Assembly (NCBI GenBank): GCA_025200525.1 | Contig: CM045758.1 | Coordinates: 57,259,649-57,323,648, forward strand | DNA length: 64,000 nt | From: Camellia lanceoleosa | Lineage: Eukaryota > Streptophyta > Magnoliopsida > Ericales > Theaceae | Reading direction: 5' to 3' | In this document: piece after piece, positions 37,298-47,745 of the stretch | How the letters are laid out: each line of letters starts with the position of its first letter | How positions within the stretch are numbered: position 1 is the stretch's first letter | Made by a program: the position numbers and the translations under genes | Notes under the pieces: model-generated | Database searches by the model: none | What the model saw: only the letters and a program-made list of their open reading frames with translations | Told to the model about the DNA's origin: nothing

Positions 37298-38924
37298 TTA
37301 AGGTGGGGCATCGATTGGCATCCCGTTGGGGTTATTGTAGTCCCGGGGGGCTGGTTGTGTCTCTCCTTCAATGTACTTATCCAGGTGACCTGCTGCCACC
37401 AACTCCTCCAGGTGCTGTCTCAATGGCGCGCAATTTTCAGTACGGTGCCCCTTTTCCTTGTGGAAGGTGTACCGTGATTTTTTGTCGTAGTCTTTCTGAG
37501 CTTCTTCTAGCTTAGCTGGCAATCTGACGAAAGGCTTATCGCGTATTTCGCTGAGAATCCAATAGATCGGTTTCTTGAATACCGTGGTTATGGCAGTGCG
37601 GACTCTTAACCATCTTTTATCCTGGTCCTCTCCGTTGTCTCGCCTGCCTCGCCCGTTTCTGTTCGGACGGTCTACCGCGTTGACCTTTGCTGAGGCCTTT
37701 TTCTCTGGTACTGTGGTCGTGCCAGATTTTGTTTTGGCACGTGCGCCATCCTCCTCCTCCCTAATATCCTGATGCACTCTTTCCATCAAGGCTTCCATGG
37801 TGAGGGGCGGTGTCATGGTGATTGAGTCCCTTAGTCTGTTCCCGACTGGAAGGCCTCTTTTGTACTGTGCAATGGCGAGATTGGTGGGGCAATCCCCAAT
37901 CTGGTTGAAGGTCTCCCAGTAGCGACTATTGTAGGATCTTAAGGTCTCCTTGTTGCCCATGTCGATGGAGAGCAGTTGATTGATCTCCACCGGGGTTTTG
38001 GTGTTTGTTTTGAACCTCGTTACGAACGCCTCTACCAATTGCGCCTAGGAGGCTATGTTGCCTTCTGGAAGTTTTTCGAACCAAGTCAAGCCTAGGTCAC
38101 CAAGGCTGGATGGGAAGAGGATGTACATCAAAGCCTCGTTGCGTCGATATATCGCCATAACCTGGCAGAAGTGGCTTAGGTGCATGTAGGGGTCTGCCTT
38201 CCCTTTCGTACGTGGTGAATTTGGGCTGAAGAAAGCCAGTAGGTAGGGGCACGTTCTCAATTGCAGGAACAAACAGTGAGGTCTGCAGCCTCGCTAACGC
38301 TTTGTCCGTCGGTTCGTAGGCTGGGTGCGGTATTGGCATTCCAACCTCGACGCTTTCATGCGTTCGATGAGCCAACCGCTAAAGGGCGGACACTCTGTGT
38401 GGATCGCGTGCCCTGGCATCCTCCTTCCATCGTGCCCTCTCCTCTAGCACGGTTCATAGGTCGGATGATCTGGGCAACTCCATTTGCCTGGATCTTGTCT
38501 GGTGCGTATGCGAAGGCCGATAGGTGCTTCCCTCAGTGTATGACCTCTCAGTCCTCGTTCTCTCAGACCTGGAGTAACGAGTCTTGGAGGTTCTGGATTG
38601 AGTATCGCCTGCCCTGAGGCTTTTACTCTCTACTTGAGATGGTGCGGTACGTCTACTACGATCTTCCGAGTGGCGAGGGAGCGTCTTGCTTTTGCGCCCC
38701 TCTCCTGTCGCCACTCCTTTTCCCTTTATCTGGCGCTTCATGGACTCCATGTCCGCCGCCATCCGTCGTATTAATTCGTCATGCTCCTTCACACGGTCTT
38801 CCAGAGTTTGAAGATCAATCCTCCGCTTTTGTCTCTCAGGACTTTGTGAACGAGAGTGACGGGGGCTGTTAGTTCGCTTTCTGCCCCTTGTATCCCTCCT
38901 GGGATTCTGTCGCTGTGGCTCCAA
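37298..38924 (-). pseudogene. Tat element gag
   Basis: The basic, Ser/Arg-rich N-terminus (38924-38454, RRDTRGRKRTNSPRHSRSQS) contains a short coiled coil (DLQTLEDRVKEHDELIRRMA). The capsid core is spread over three ORFs: 38375-38097, 38272-38045 (LSHFCQVMAIYRRNEALM, LGLTWFEKLP) and 38038-37298 (LSIDMGNKETLRSYNSRYWE, IAQYKRGLPVG). A one-base insertion near 38205 and a TAG at 38047-38045 (in place of an expected Trp) break it, and a TAA at 37300-37298 separates it from protease. The nucleocapsid finger reads YTFHKEKGHRTENC, lacking the first Cys of the usual plant pattern. Confidence 0.88.
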
Positions 38925-39072
38925 GTCTGCCTTAGATAGAAGGTAGACCTTCGCGCCTTGTACCTCCTTCTAGTGTTTGTCTGTCAATGGCGGATTGTGG
39001 CAAATCTTCGTTATGCGCCATTAATTTTAAAGAGGAAAAGCTTGATCAAGAGGTTTTGTTCTTGTCTGAATT

Positions 39073-39090
39073 CCCACAGACGGCGCCAAT
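39073..39090 (-). other. Primer-binding site
   Basis: On the minus strand, directly after the 5' LTR end (CCCGTACA) and an AT spacer, TGGCGCCGTCTGTGGGAA is a tRNA-primer site of the type common in Tat/Ogre elements. Which tRNA it matches was not checked. Confidence 0.75.
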
Positions 39091-39877
39091 TGTACGGGAA
39101 AGAAATAAACCTTCTTGTATAATCTTGTTGATCAAGTCTGCGCTCCTTCGTACGTCGTCGCTTTACTCCTTGAAAACACAAACGTGAGCTAGCCAGCGGG
39201 TGTGTGCCGGAAACCTCTCCGATGCCTAAGTCAGCAAAAATAGACAAGTAGACAAAAGCTCTGTATATTCGGAAATCAAAGTTGTGTTACCTCTTCATAG
39301 GTGATGTTGTGAGCTTTTATAGGTTTTGTGTGGCACAATCCTAGTAGGACTCTTACTCTTCCATGTAGAATCCTCCTAGGATTCATACTCCTAAAAGATA
39401 ATACTTATCCTTTATCACCCCCCTCACTGCTTAAACCAAGTGAGATGGTTTTACCATGGCCGGTTTCCAATATGACCGAAGTAAGCATGGCTATGCTAAG
39501 CTGCAGAATAGACCGAACTACACTTAGTTCGGTTCTTCCTTTCACTGCTCTTACTTCGGTTCTCAAAATAATTAGTTAGCCGCGACCAGACTAACTCTGA
39601 GTGTGGCAACCTGGCGACCGAGTCATCCGCAATATTCTTCCGGACCGAGATAACAATAGGTTCTCTAGGACCAGTCTAACTTTAAAGCTTTGGGACCGGA
39701 CTAGTTTCAAGCTTCTCCTGGACCGGAGTAACTTTAAGGCCCTTCTAAGCCGGACTAACTCTAAGGCCTTTCTAGGATCGGTTTACCGCCAAGGCTTTTC
39801 TACTCAGCCCTTTGTATTGTGGCCCATAACGGCTTATTATCCAGCTCGGCCCAATTTTCTCATAAATTACCCTCTCA
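39091..39877 (-). repeat. 5' LTR of the Tat-type element
   Basis: A 787-bp partner of 27926-28712, same length, followed by the GCTTG target copy. Differences are concentrated in the first 80 bp and near 39770-39840. Confidence 0.93.
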
Positions 39878-39882
39878 GCTTG

Positions 39883-40536
39883 TTTAATTGTATTTTCTTT
39901 TATAGTCAATTGGTTTCACCTATTCAAATTATTTTGAAATAAAATAAAATAAAACTATGGCATGATTGGCTGGCTGTGGTTTATTTTCTACTTGTCTTTT
40001 TATTTTTTTAAAAAATACAAAAAAAAGGACAAATAGTATTTTTACAAAACTTTATACAAAATAACACTTTTTAAAACGCAAAAGAAAATATATCTGCAAA
40101 TTTAAAATTTATCTCCACACAAAAGAAATTATAAATATTTTGGGTAAATTACAAATATAGCCCCTGAGATTTATTTAAAGTACAGATTGCTCCCTATGAT
40201 TTGAAAAATTACAAATGCTTCCTTATCCGAATCATTTATTTAACAAAATTAATTAAAAAAATGAAATTCATAATTACTCTCTTAAATAATAATAAAATTA
40301 CTTAAATTATTAATTGAAACATATTTATAATATTATTAAAAACTATTAATTGACTATTATTAACTGACTTCATGATTTATTAATAAAGTAGACGATTTGT
40401 TATGAAATTTAAAAACTCAGAGGGTGAAATGTAATATTCCATAAGGGTATTCGCATTTTAATCAAATCTCAAGAAGTGTATTTATAATTTACCGAAATAT
40501 TTTTGAACTTTTTCATTATTTTGTCAAAATAAAAAA
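39883..40536. other. AT-rich intergenic DNA
   Basis: A spacer between the Tat element and the MULE; no gene or clear repeat was recognised. Confidence 0.5.
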
Positions 40537-40561
40537 TACAAAAATGTTAGAGATCTCAAAA

Positions 40562-40660
40562 ATTCTATCAAACATTTTACCAAATATCTCACATGGTATA
40601 GGACTCACATGGGGCCCACACAATGTAGACCCTAAACCCATGTAAAACATTTGATAGAAT
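40562..40660. repeat. Small inverted-repeat insert in the left MULE end
   Basis: ATTCTATCAAACATTTTAC (40562-40580) is matched by GTAAAACATTTGATAGAAT (40642-40660), 17 of 19 bases in inverse. It falls inside the left terminal repeat at a place where the right one continues without it. Confidence 0.55.
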
Positions 40661-40914
40661 CCTTAGAATGGGATTTTAGGTCAAAACCCCCTTCCATGAG
40701 GCCCATTAGGTGTAAAGCCCACGGATGAAAACAATTGCCCCAAAAGTCCCTCGATTAAAAAAATATCCTGATTTGACTGAAATGCCCATCCATATAAGGG
40801 TGCAAATACGAAATAATTGCACCGTTTCTCTCCCGTTCCTCTGTGTCATCGATTCAAAACCCTCATCTCTTCTGAATATGATCGTTCGAAACCCTAGGAA
40901 CGATTGAAACCCTT

Positions 40915-41165
40915 ATCTGTATCATTACTCTCGCTGTCTGTAGCTAGTTCGTTATAGTTTCTTCAATTGAAACCCCTCTCTCTCTTATTACTCTCGCTCT
41001 GTGTAGCTACTTTGTTACAGTTTCTTCGATTGAAACCCTAGCAAAGAACTCGGCATTAGGCTTTACTCTCTCTCTTAAACCCTTCTCTGAATCTCATTAC
41101 TCTTGCTTTGTGGAGCTACTTCGTTACAGTTTCGTGGATTGAAACCCTAGCAACGCTTTACTCTC
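40915..41165 (+). repeat. Threefold imperfect direct repeat in the Ulp1-like gene leader
   Basis: Three imperfect copies of about 65-110 bp, each with TTACTCT(C/T)GCT, GTAGCTA, TCGTTACAGTTTC and GATTGAAACCC. They lie in the likely 5' untranslated exon, which seems to end at a GT donor near 41189 (TTTTACAG|GTGATT). Confidence 0.65.
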
Positions 41166-41449
41166 TCTCTTGGACACACATTTTACAGGTGATTTTTTCC
41201 TCTTTCTGCTAGTTTTTCAATATTATGAAGTTTGTATGGGTTTGTTTTCATTTTGGGAGTGTGTGTATGAGATTACGTTGGGTGAGTGGAATTTGGGAAT
41301 TTTTGGTTGCACTAATCATCTGTTCTAAAATTTTTATCACTATCTTAAAAATACTTTAAATTACTAAATCATGTGAAAATGTTAAGGTTTAAAAATTGGT
41401 TTGAAAACCTAATTTAGGTATTTTCGGAATGCTTTGAAATTCACTTGCT

Positions 41450-42490
41450 TCAGAGTAAAATTTTACTTCCAACTAGAGTAAAATTTTTTAGAGTAAAATT
41501 TTTCAGAGTAAACTTTTACATCCAACTAGAGTAAAATTTTACTCTGAAATGAGAGTTCTACTTCTTACAGAGTAAAATTTGACTTTAACTATAGCCTTTT
41601 GTTCAGTACGTTTTAATTTCTGTAGTGTTTTTGTCCTGCCATTTCAATTTGCTTCATGAATTTTTCAGAGTAAAATGTTAAAATACACTTGCTTCATGAA
41701 TTTTTCAGAGTAAAATTTTACTTTCAATCAGAGTAAAATTTTACTTCCAAAACCAGAGTAAAATTTTACTTATAATGAGAGTAAAATTTTAAAGTAAAAT
41801 TTCACTTCCAGTCAGAGTAAAATTTTACTTCCAAAACCAGAGTAAAGTTTTACTTATAATGAGAGTAAAATTTTAGTTATTAGAGAGTAAACTTTTACTT
41901 TAACTCTAGCCTTTTTCTCACTACGCTTTAATTTCTGTAGTGTTTTGGTCCTGTCATTTCAATACTTTCAAATTCACTTGCTGCATGAATTTTTTAGAGT
42001 AAAATTTTACTTCTAAACAGAGTAAAATTTTACTTCCAATCAGAGTATAATTTTACTTTAACTCTAGCCTTTGCTCATTACGCTTTGATTTCTGTAGTGT
42101 TTTCGTCCTGCCATTTCAATGCTTGTAAATTCTCTTGCTTCATGAATTCTCAAAGTAAAATTTTACTTCCAATCAGACTAAAATTTTACTTATAATGAGA
42201 GTAAAATTTTACTTATTACATAGTAAAATTTTACTTTTACTCTAACCTTTGCTCATTACGCTTTGATTTCTGTAGTGTTTTTGTCCTGCCATTTCAATGC
42301 TTTCAAATATACTTGCTTCATGAATTTTTCAGAGTAAAATTTTACTTCCAATCAAAGTAAAATTTTACTTTCAATCACAGTAAAATTTTACTTTTGCCAA
42401 ACAGAGTAAAATTTTACTGTCTCATGACAATACTTGTGCATTTTGTTTAGTGCTTATTTGTTTTGTGACGTTGTTTAAAGTAAAATTTTA
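41450..42490. repeat. AGTAAAATTTTACT palindrome array A
   Basis: About 15 exact copies of the 14-bp palindrome and several variants, mostly as CAGAGTAAAATTTTACTT. They lie in the probable leader intron of the Ulp1-like gene. Between them recurs a longer unit with TTTCTGTAGTGTTTT(T/G)GTCCTG and CTTGCTTCATGAATTTTTC. Confidence 0.9.
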
Positions 42491-42525
42491 TCTTTGTTGA
42501 TCTGAGAACTTTTTTGTGTTTGAAA

Positions 42526-45500
42526 ATGGTTGTTACAAGAAGCAAATGTGGTAATGATGTTGATAATGATGATTTTGAAGTTCCACCAACTGTTTTACAA
42601 AAGAAGAAAGTCCCTAAAAAATGGAGCAAAAGTAGTAAAGAAAGTCCTTCAAAGTTGAATATTATGCATGGAGTACGGGAGAGGGAGAATTATATGAAAC
42701 AATATAGGTCAAATATTGTTTCATTGATAAACGTAATGCGAGACACAAGGTTCACTAAAAGACACATTACTACCCTTGAGAGAACACCTTTTGAAATGTT
42801 GTTTAAATGTTTTTGGAAGAAAGATGATGTGGAGTTAAAAAACTTCAAGAAAGTTGACGATAATGTGATGGATGTGATCAAATGTTATGACTTTTATGCA
42901 AAGGGATTTAAGCTTGGGAGGAAGATATGTGACATACGGGATAGTGACGTTACCTTGATTTTTGGGATAAAATCGGGAACGAAAAAAGTAGATGTGTCAT
43001 ATGGGAAAAAACAAGAATCAGCTTTTGTGCAGAGAAGGTTTCGTAATTTGTCAAGAATATCTGTAAAGAGTTTGCGAGAGGCGTTAGGAGATGCGTTGGA
43101 AGGCACAACGAGAGTTGATATTGAGGATGTTGCACGCATAATGTGTCTATTTGTTGTGGCGACTTTGCTATTACCAACAACTGGTCTAACAGTTGTATGG
43201 GCCTTTGTTGCCCTTGTAGAAGATTTGGAAATGATGAATTTGTATGCATGGTCGACTGCAGTTGCATCCACGTTGACTACTTCAATCCATTCTTCATTAG
43301 GAAGTCCTGAAAATGTCACTGGATGTGTACTTCTTCTGTTGGTACGTAAATTGAACTACTTGAAATATTATGCAATCTATCTTTAGAGAATTTAACTAAT
43401 TTCGATTTTTTATTTTATAATCTTTGGTTATGCGAGCATACTACCCTCATTCAACCTGAAGGAAAAAATTTGTGTCCAAGGCTCCTGCGATGGGACTTAT
43501 CAACATTGAGGAAAAAACTAATGAAGAGGTCATTGCAAACACTAAAGCCCGAAGAGGTATCATCTTTCCAAACTCAGCCCGAAGAGTAAAAGTTTACTTG
43601 AAATCAGAGTAAACTTCTACTTTAAATCAGAGTAAACTTTTTCTTACATTCAGAGTAAAATTTTACTTAGTCTTGAACAGAGTAAAAGTTTACTTTAAAT
43701 CAGAGTAAAATTTTACTTACAGTCAGATTAAAATTTTACTTAGAGTCAGAGTAAAATTTTAGTTACTCTTCAACAAAGTAAAAGTTTACTTTAAATCAGA
43801 GTAAAAGTTTACTTTAAATCAGAGTAAAATTTTACTTACAGTCAGAGTAAAATTTTACTTGCTCTTGAACAGAGTAAAAGTTTACTTCAAATCAGAGTAA
43901 AAGTTTACTTTAAATGAGAGTAAAATTTTACTTACAGTCAGAGTAAAATTTTACTTACTCTTGAACAGAGTAAAAGTTTACTTCAAATTAGAGTAAACTT
44001 TTACTTTAAATCAGAGTAAAATTTTACTCTGAGTCAGAGTAAAATCTTACTTGCTCTTGTACAGAGTAAAAGTTTACTTTAAATCAGAGTAAAATTTTAC
44101 TTACAGTCAGAGTAAAATTTTATTTACTCTTGAACGCAGTAAAAGTTTACTTCAAATCAGAGTAAAATTTTACTCTAAATCAGAGTAAAATTTTACTCTG
44201 AGTCAGAGTAAAATTTTACTTGCTCTTGTACAAAGTAAAAGTTTACTTTAAATCAGAGTAAAATTTTACTTACAGTCAGAGTAAAATTTTACTTACTCTT
44301 GAACGCAGTAAAAGTTTACTTCAAATCAGAGTAAACTTTTACTTTAAATCAGAGTAAAATTTTACTCTAGTGGTTAAAGTTTGCTTAATTGCTGGCTTCT
44401 TTTCTTTTTCTATTTTTCAATTGTAGGTAAATCACAATGAACTGAAGCCCGTTTCCAAAGAAGAAATGGAATTCATTTGCAATGATGATGAAGAAGATGC
44501 TTTGGACATAGAGGAAAAGTTGGAGACTGAAGAAGATTCATTGGACACAGAGGAAAAGTTGGAGACTAAAGAAGATGAAGATGATGTAGCTGAAATTTTA
44601 GGAGATGATCAACCTTTGAAGAACTTCATTGATCTTCAAAAGGAAAACAAGAGGCTGAAAAGTGAGAATCTGGCGTTGGTTGAAGAACTGAAGAAACTGA
44701 GGGAAACAATGCAAAAAATGAAAGAGGAGCAAAAGGCAAAAACAAAAGAAACGATGGAAAAGATGAGCAACACAGAGAAAGAAATGGAGAAAATGAGAAA
44801 GGAGATTGAAGTACTTGAATCTGAAAATAAACAGTTGGTTGAACAGATTGAAGAAAATGCAGTTCATGCGGCTACCCAAGGTTTATCTTCCAAAGAAATG
44901 CCACATGCTAAAGGAGTAGAACAAGAGGAAAACATTGGGAATCAAAGTACATTGGAAGAAATACCCATAGTCGTAGAGCCATTGCAAACATCCATGGTGA
45001 GGAAAATCAAAATCAAGTCGAGGAAGAAGAAAGAAATGTCTGATTTTGAATGTGAGCCAAGAGAAGCAAAGAAAAAAAAAACCAGAAAACAAGGAATTGA
45101 AGTGATGTCAAAAGAAGTCATTTGTGTTGAAAACTTGCCTCTAAGCCAAGAAAAGCCAGTTGAAAGGGTTTTGTTTCCAGATAAGGCTGCAATATGCAAA
45201 TTGCTTGATGAGGATGACAAGTATCTACTGAACAAGATTTACAATTTGGAAACCACAGAGTAAGACCATGTTAATTTTATCAAACAACAGATTTTTACTA
45301 TTATCCAACTGCAGCATGTTAATCAACATTTTTTTTACCTTATGACTAGTGCAATCATATGGTCCGGCACAAGACATGGAGTATATGTTACATTGCATGA
45401 TGTGGATGCAATTCTGAGAGATGGTGATACTGCAAATAATGTAAGTGACAATACAAGTTTCAATGACTAGTGTTCACTTCAATAACTAAAAATAGTTCAC

Positions 45501-46431
45501 TTTATTAATATATATTTAATTGATTTTTGTTTTGTAGGTGATTGACAGCTTCATAGAAATGCTTGAGATTGAGCAACAAGTCAAGAAGCCAGAAAAGAAT
45601 AAATCATTCTTTTTCTCTAGCCTTCTTGGGTAAGCCATCAATTTGTATTTAGTTTGAATTGATAAATTTTCTTGTGGTTTAGTGTAACATATCAGTGTCT
45701 CTTATACGATTAAATGCAGTATTTAGTGAAATGGGGTTATGGGGAGCTGAGAAATCATCTAATTGATGAAGTCCTTGCACAAGATTTGAGTGGATATAGA
45801 TACCTTCATTTTTGCATGAATTCCAATGGGGACAAAAAGGAAGAAAAACCCTACCACTGGACACTCCTTCTATTTGACCTCGAACTTCATGAGTGGAGAC
45901 ATTACAATTCTTTAAGGCCAAGAGACAACAGAGAAGATAATTACCTTAAGGATGCAAAGAAGATTGTAAGTGCTTTGCATCATATTAACAGTAATTTTTT
46001 GCTGTATTTTATTCTTGAATTTAATCCTGACCAAACAATTATGCAATGATGTTAGATAACATATGTGGATAGCAAGTTGGGCAACAAAACGAAGAAAGGT
46101 ACAAGAAAGTTTTCAAACTTAGTTTCAGTGAAAGATAGTCCACAACAACGCCCAACATCGTAAGTATTTCACGCTACTATTATATGCTTGAATTGGTAGT
46201 TTTCAAATTTGAGTAAATCTAACAAGCGATTGATTTTTATTTAACAGTGTTGATTGTGGAATTATTGTATGTTATATCATGCACCAAATCATAAGAGATG
46301 AGCCTATTGCAAATTCTATGGAAGATGATGAAATTAACAATTTCCGAGCGTCAATGGTGCATCAATTTTTGAATGATTATCCAAAAGCATGGACTGAGGA
46401 ACAGTTCAACCTCAAAAAAAAAATGCGCTAG
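42526..46431 (+). CDS. MULE-borne Ulp1/C48 cysteine protease-like protein
   Basis: Possible SUMO-protease-like product carried by the MULE. Exons by eye: 42526-43341, 43437-43556, 44427-45259, 45350-45440, 45538-45629, about 45720-45965, 46056-46159, 46248-46431. The ATG at 42526 (MVVTRSKCGND) is preferred to a TTG just upstream. The N-terminal domain (FEMLFKCFWKKDD, DVARIMCLFVVATLLLPTTG, NVTGCVLLLL) looks like DUF1985-type regions found with such proteases; this is not certain. Next come an acidic stretch, a coiled coil (44630-44850: ENKRLKSENLALVEELKKL) and a basic patch (KKKKTRKQ). The protease part has YHWTLLLFD with the His, then HYNSL with Asn where Asp is usual, SPQQ, and VDCGIIVC with the nucleophile Cys. 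The junction 45629/45720 does not keep the frame, so either my exon choice is wrong or the gene is broken there. Palindrome arrays fill its leader intron and its 43557-44426 intron. Confidence 0.72.
43580..44375. repeat. AGTAAAATTTTACT palindrome array B
   Basis: About 14 exact copies of the palindrome and as many of the variant AGTAAAAGTTTACT/AGTAAACTTTTACT, each preceded by (T)CAG. They are arranged in higher-order units with CTTACAGTCAG and CTTG(C/A)TCTTGAACAG spacers. The array almost fills the intron 43557-44426. Confidence 0.93.
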
Positions 46432-46789
46432 ACCTAAGACCTCAAGGATGACAATGTGGACAAGTTTTGGGGAAGTACTGTGAATAATATATGTAATTTT
46501 GGTTTTTGTAAATGAAAGAACAGTGAAAAAGTGATTGTAAGTGAAAGAATACTAAGAGAGTATTAGATAGAGGCTTAAATTTTTTTTGACTGAATGTTGC
46601 TATGAATGTTGGAATGAATGTTGCTATGAATGTTGTTTTGACTGGGAATGAATGTTGATGATATATTTAGTTGTGTTGTTAGATTTTTTTTGCACAAAGA
46701 TTGCATGATGATCATCAGGGGAGTTTGTGTGTTGTGGTAAACTTTGGTGCAGGTTGGAAATGTTTTTCTGAGGGGACTAACATATTTTC

Positions 46790-47525
46790 TGAACTGAAGT
46801 AAAATTTTACTCTGAACTGAAGTAAAATTTTATTTTATATTCTGAAAGATGAGTAAATTGTTGCACTCTAAATCTAAAAGTAAAATTTTACTCTGCTTGA
46901 AAGTAAAATTTTACTCTGAACTGAAGTAAAATTTTACTTTATATTCTGAAAGATGAGTAAATTGTTGCACTCTAAATCTAAAAGATAAATTTTACTCTGC
47001 ATGAAAGTAAAATTTTACTCTGCTTTAAAGTAAAATTTTACTCTAAACTGAAGTAAAATTTTACTTTATATTCTGAAAGATGAGTAAATTGTTGCACTCT
47101 AAATCTAAAAGTAAAATTTTACTCTGCTTGAAAGTAAAATTTTACTTTATATTCTGAAAGATGAGTAAATTGTTGCACTATAAATCTAAAAGATAAATTT
47201 TACTCTGCATGAAAGTAAAATTTTACTCTGCATAAAAGTAAAATTTAACTCTGAAATAAGAATAAAATGTTACAACCTGAATAAGTAAAATTTTACTCTG
47301 TATAAAAGTAAAATTTTACTCTGAACAAAAGTAAAATTTTACTCTGTATGAAAATAAAATTTTACTCTGAGGGCCGAGTTGAATTTGGACTCTAAATCTA
47401 AAAGTAAAATGTTACTCTGCACTAAAGTAAAATTTTACCCTCCATTAAAGCAAAATTTTACTCTGAAATAAGGTAAAATTTTAATCTAAAAGTAACATTT
47501 TCTCTGAACATAGTAAAATTTTATT
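46790..47525. repeat. AGTAAAATTTTACT palindrome array C
   Basis: About 13 exact copies plus variants between the 3' ends of the Ulp1-like gene and the transposase. They are spaced by TCTGCTTGA/TCTGAACTGA words and a repeated TATTCTGAAAGATGAGTAAATTGTTGCACTC unit (four times). Confidence 0.92.
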
Positions 47526-47745
47526 GTCAAACCACAGGCTCATCACACCCATACACAACCATTCAACCACAAAACATATCAGAAACTAGAACAGACAACC
47601 ATTCAAGGACGTAGTAAAAATGTATTTTATTGCAATGTTTCCTTACAAATCTACTCTAAAAGACTATACTATTATTGCTATGGACTACTTATTGCAGAAG
47701 AACTGCATTATTTTCATACTTCTATTACAAAATCAATAATGTCTT

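Larger units (their letters stand above)
27926..39877 (-). mobile_element. Complete Tat-type Ty3/Gypsy retrotransposon (11.95 kb)
   Basis: Two 787-bp direct LTRs (27926-28712 and 39091-39877) are flanked by a perfect 5-bp duplication GCTTG (27921-27925, 39878-39882). On the minus strand the order is 5' LTR, PBS, gag, protease, RT, RNase H, a second (archaeal-type) RNase H, integrase, a tandem-repeat block, an antisense extra gene, PPT and 3' LTR. A second RNase H and extra ORFs downstream of pol are hallmarks of the Tat/Ogre lineage. The LTRs differ at roughly 35 positions by eye (about 4-5 percent), nearly all transitions, so the insertion is not very recent. All pol parts carry lesions; the copy is not autonomous. 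Confidence 0.93.

Noticed and set aside
42894..43319. Minus-strand ORF of 141 codons opposite the Ulp1-like exon
   Set aside because: Shadow of the + strand exon, with no family features.
41450..44375. CRISPR-like look of the regularly repeated AGTAAAATTTTACT
   Set aside because: Eukaryotic host, spacers are themselves repeats of a few types, spacing is irregular, and the repeat lies in introns and flanks of a transposon.
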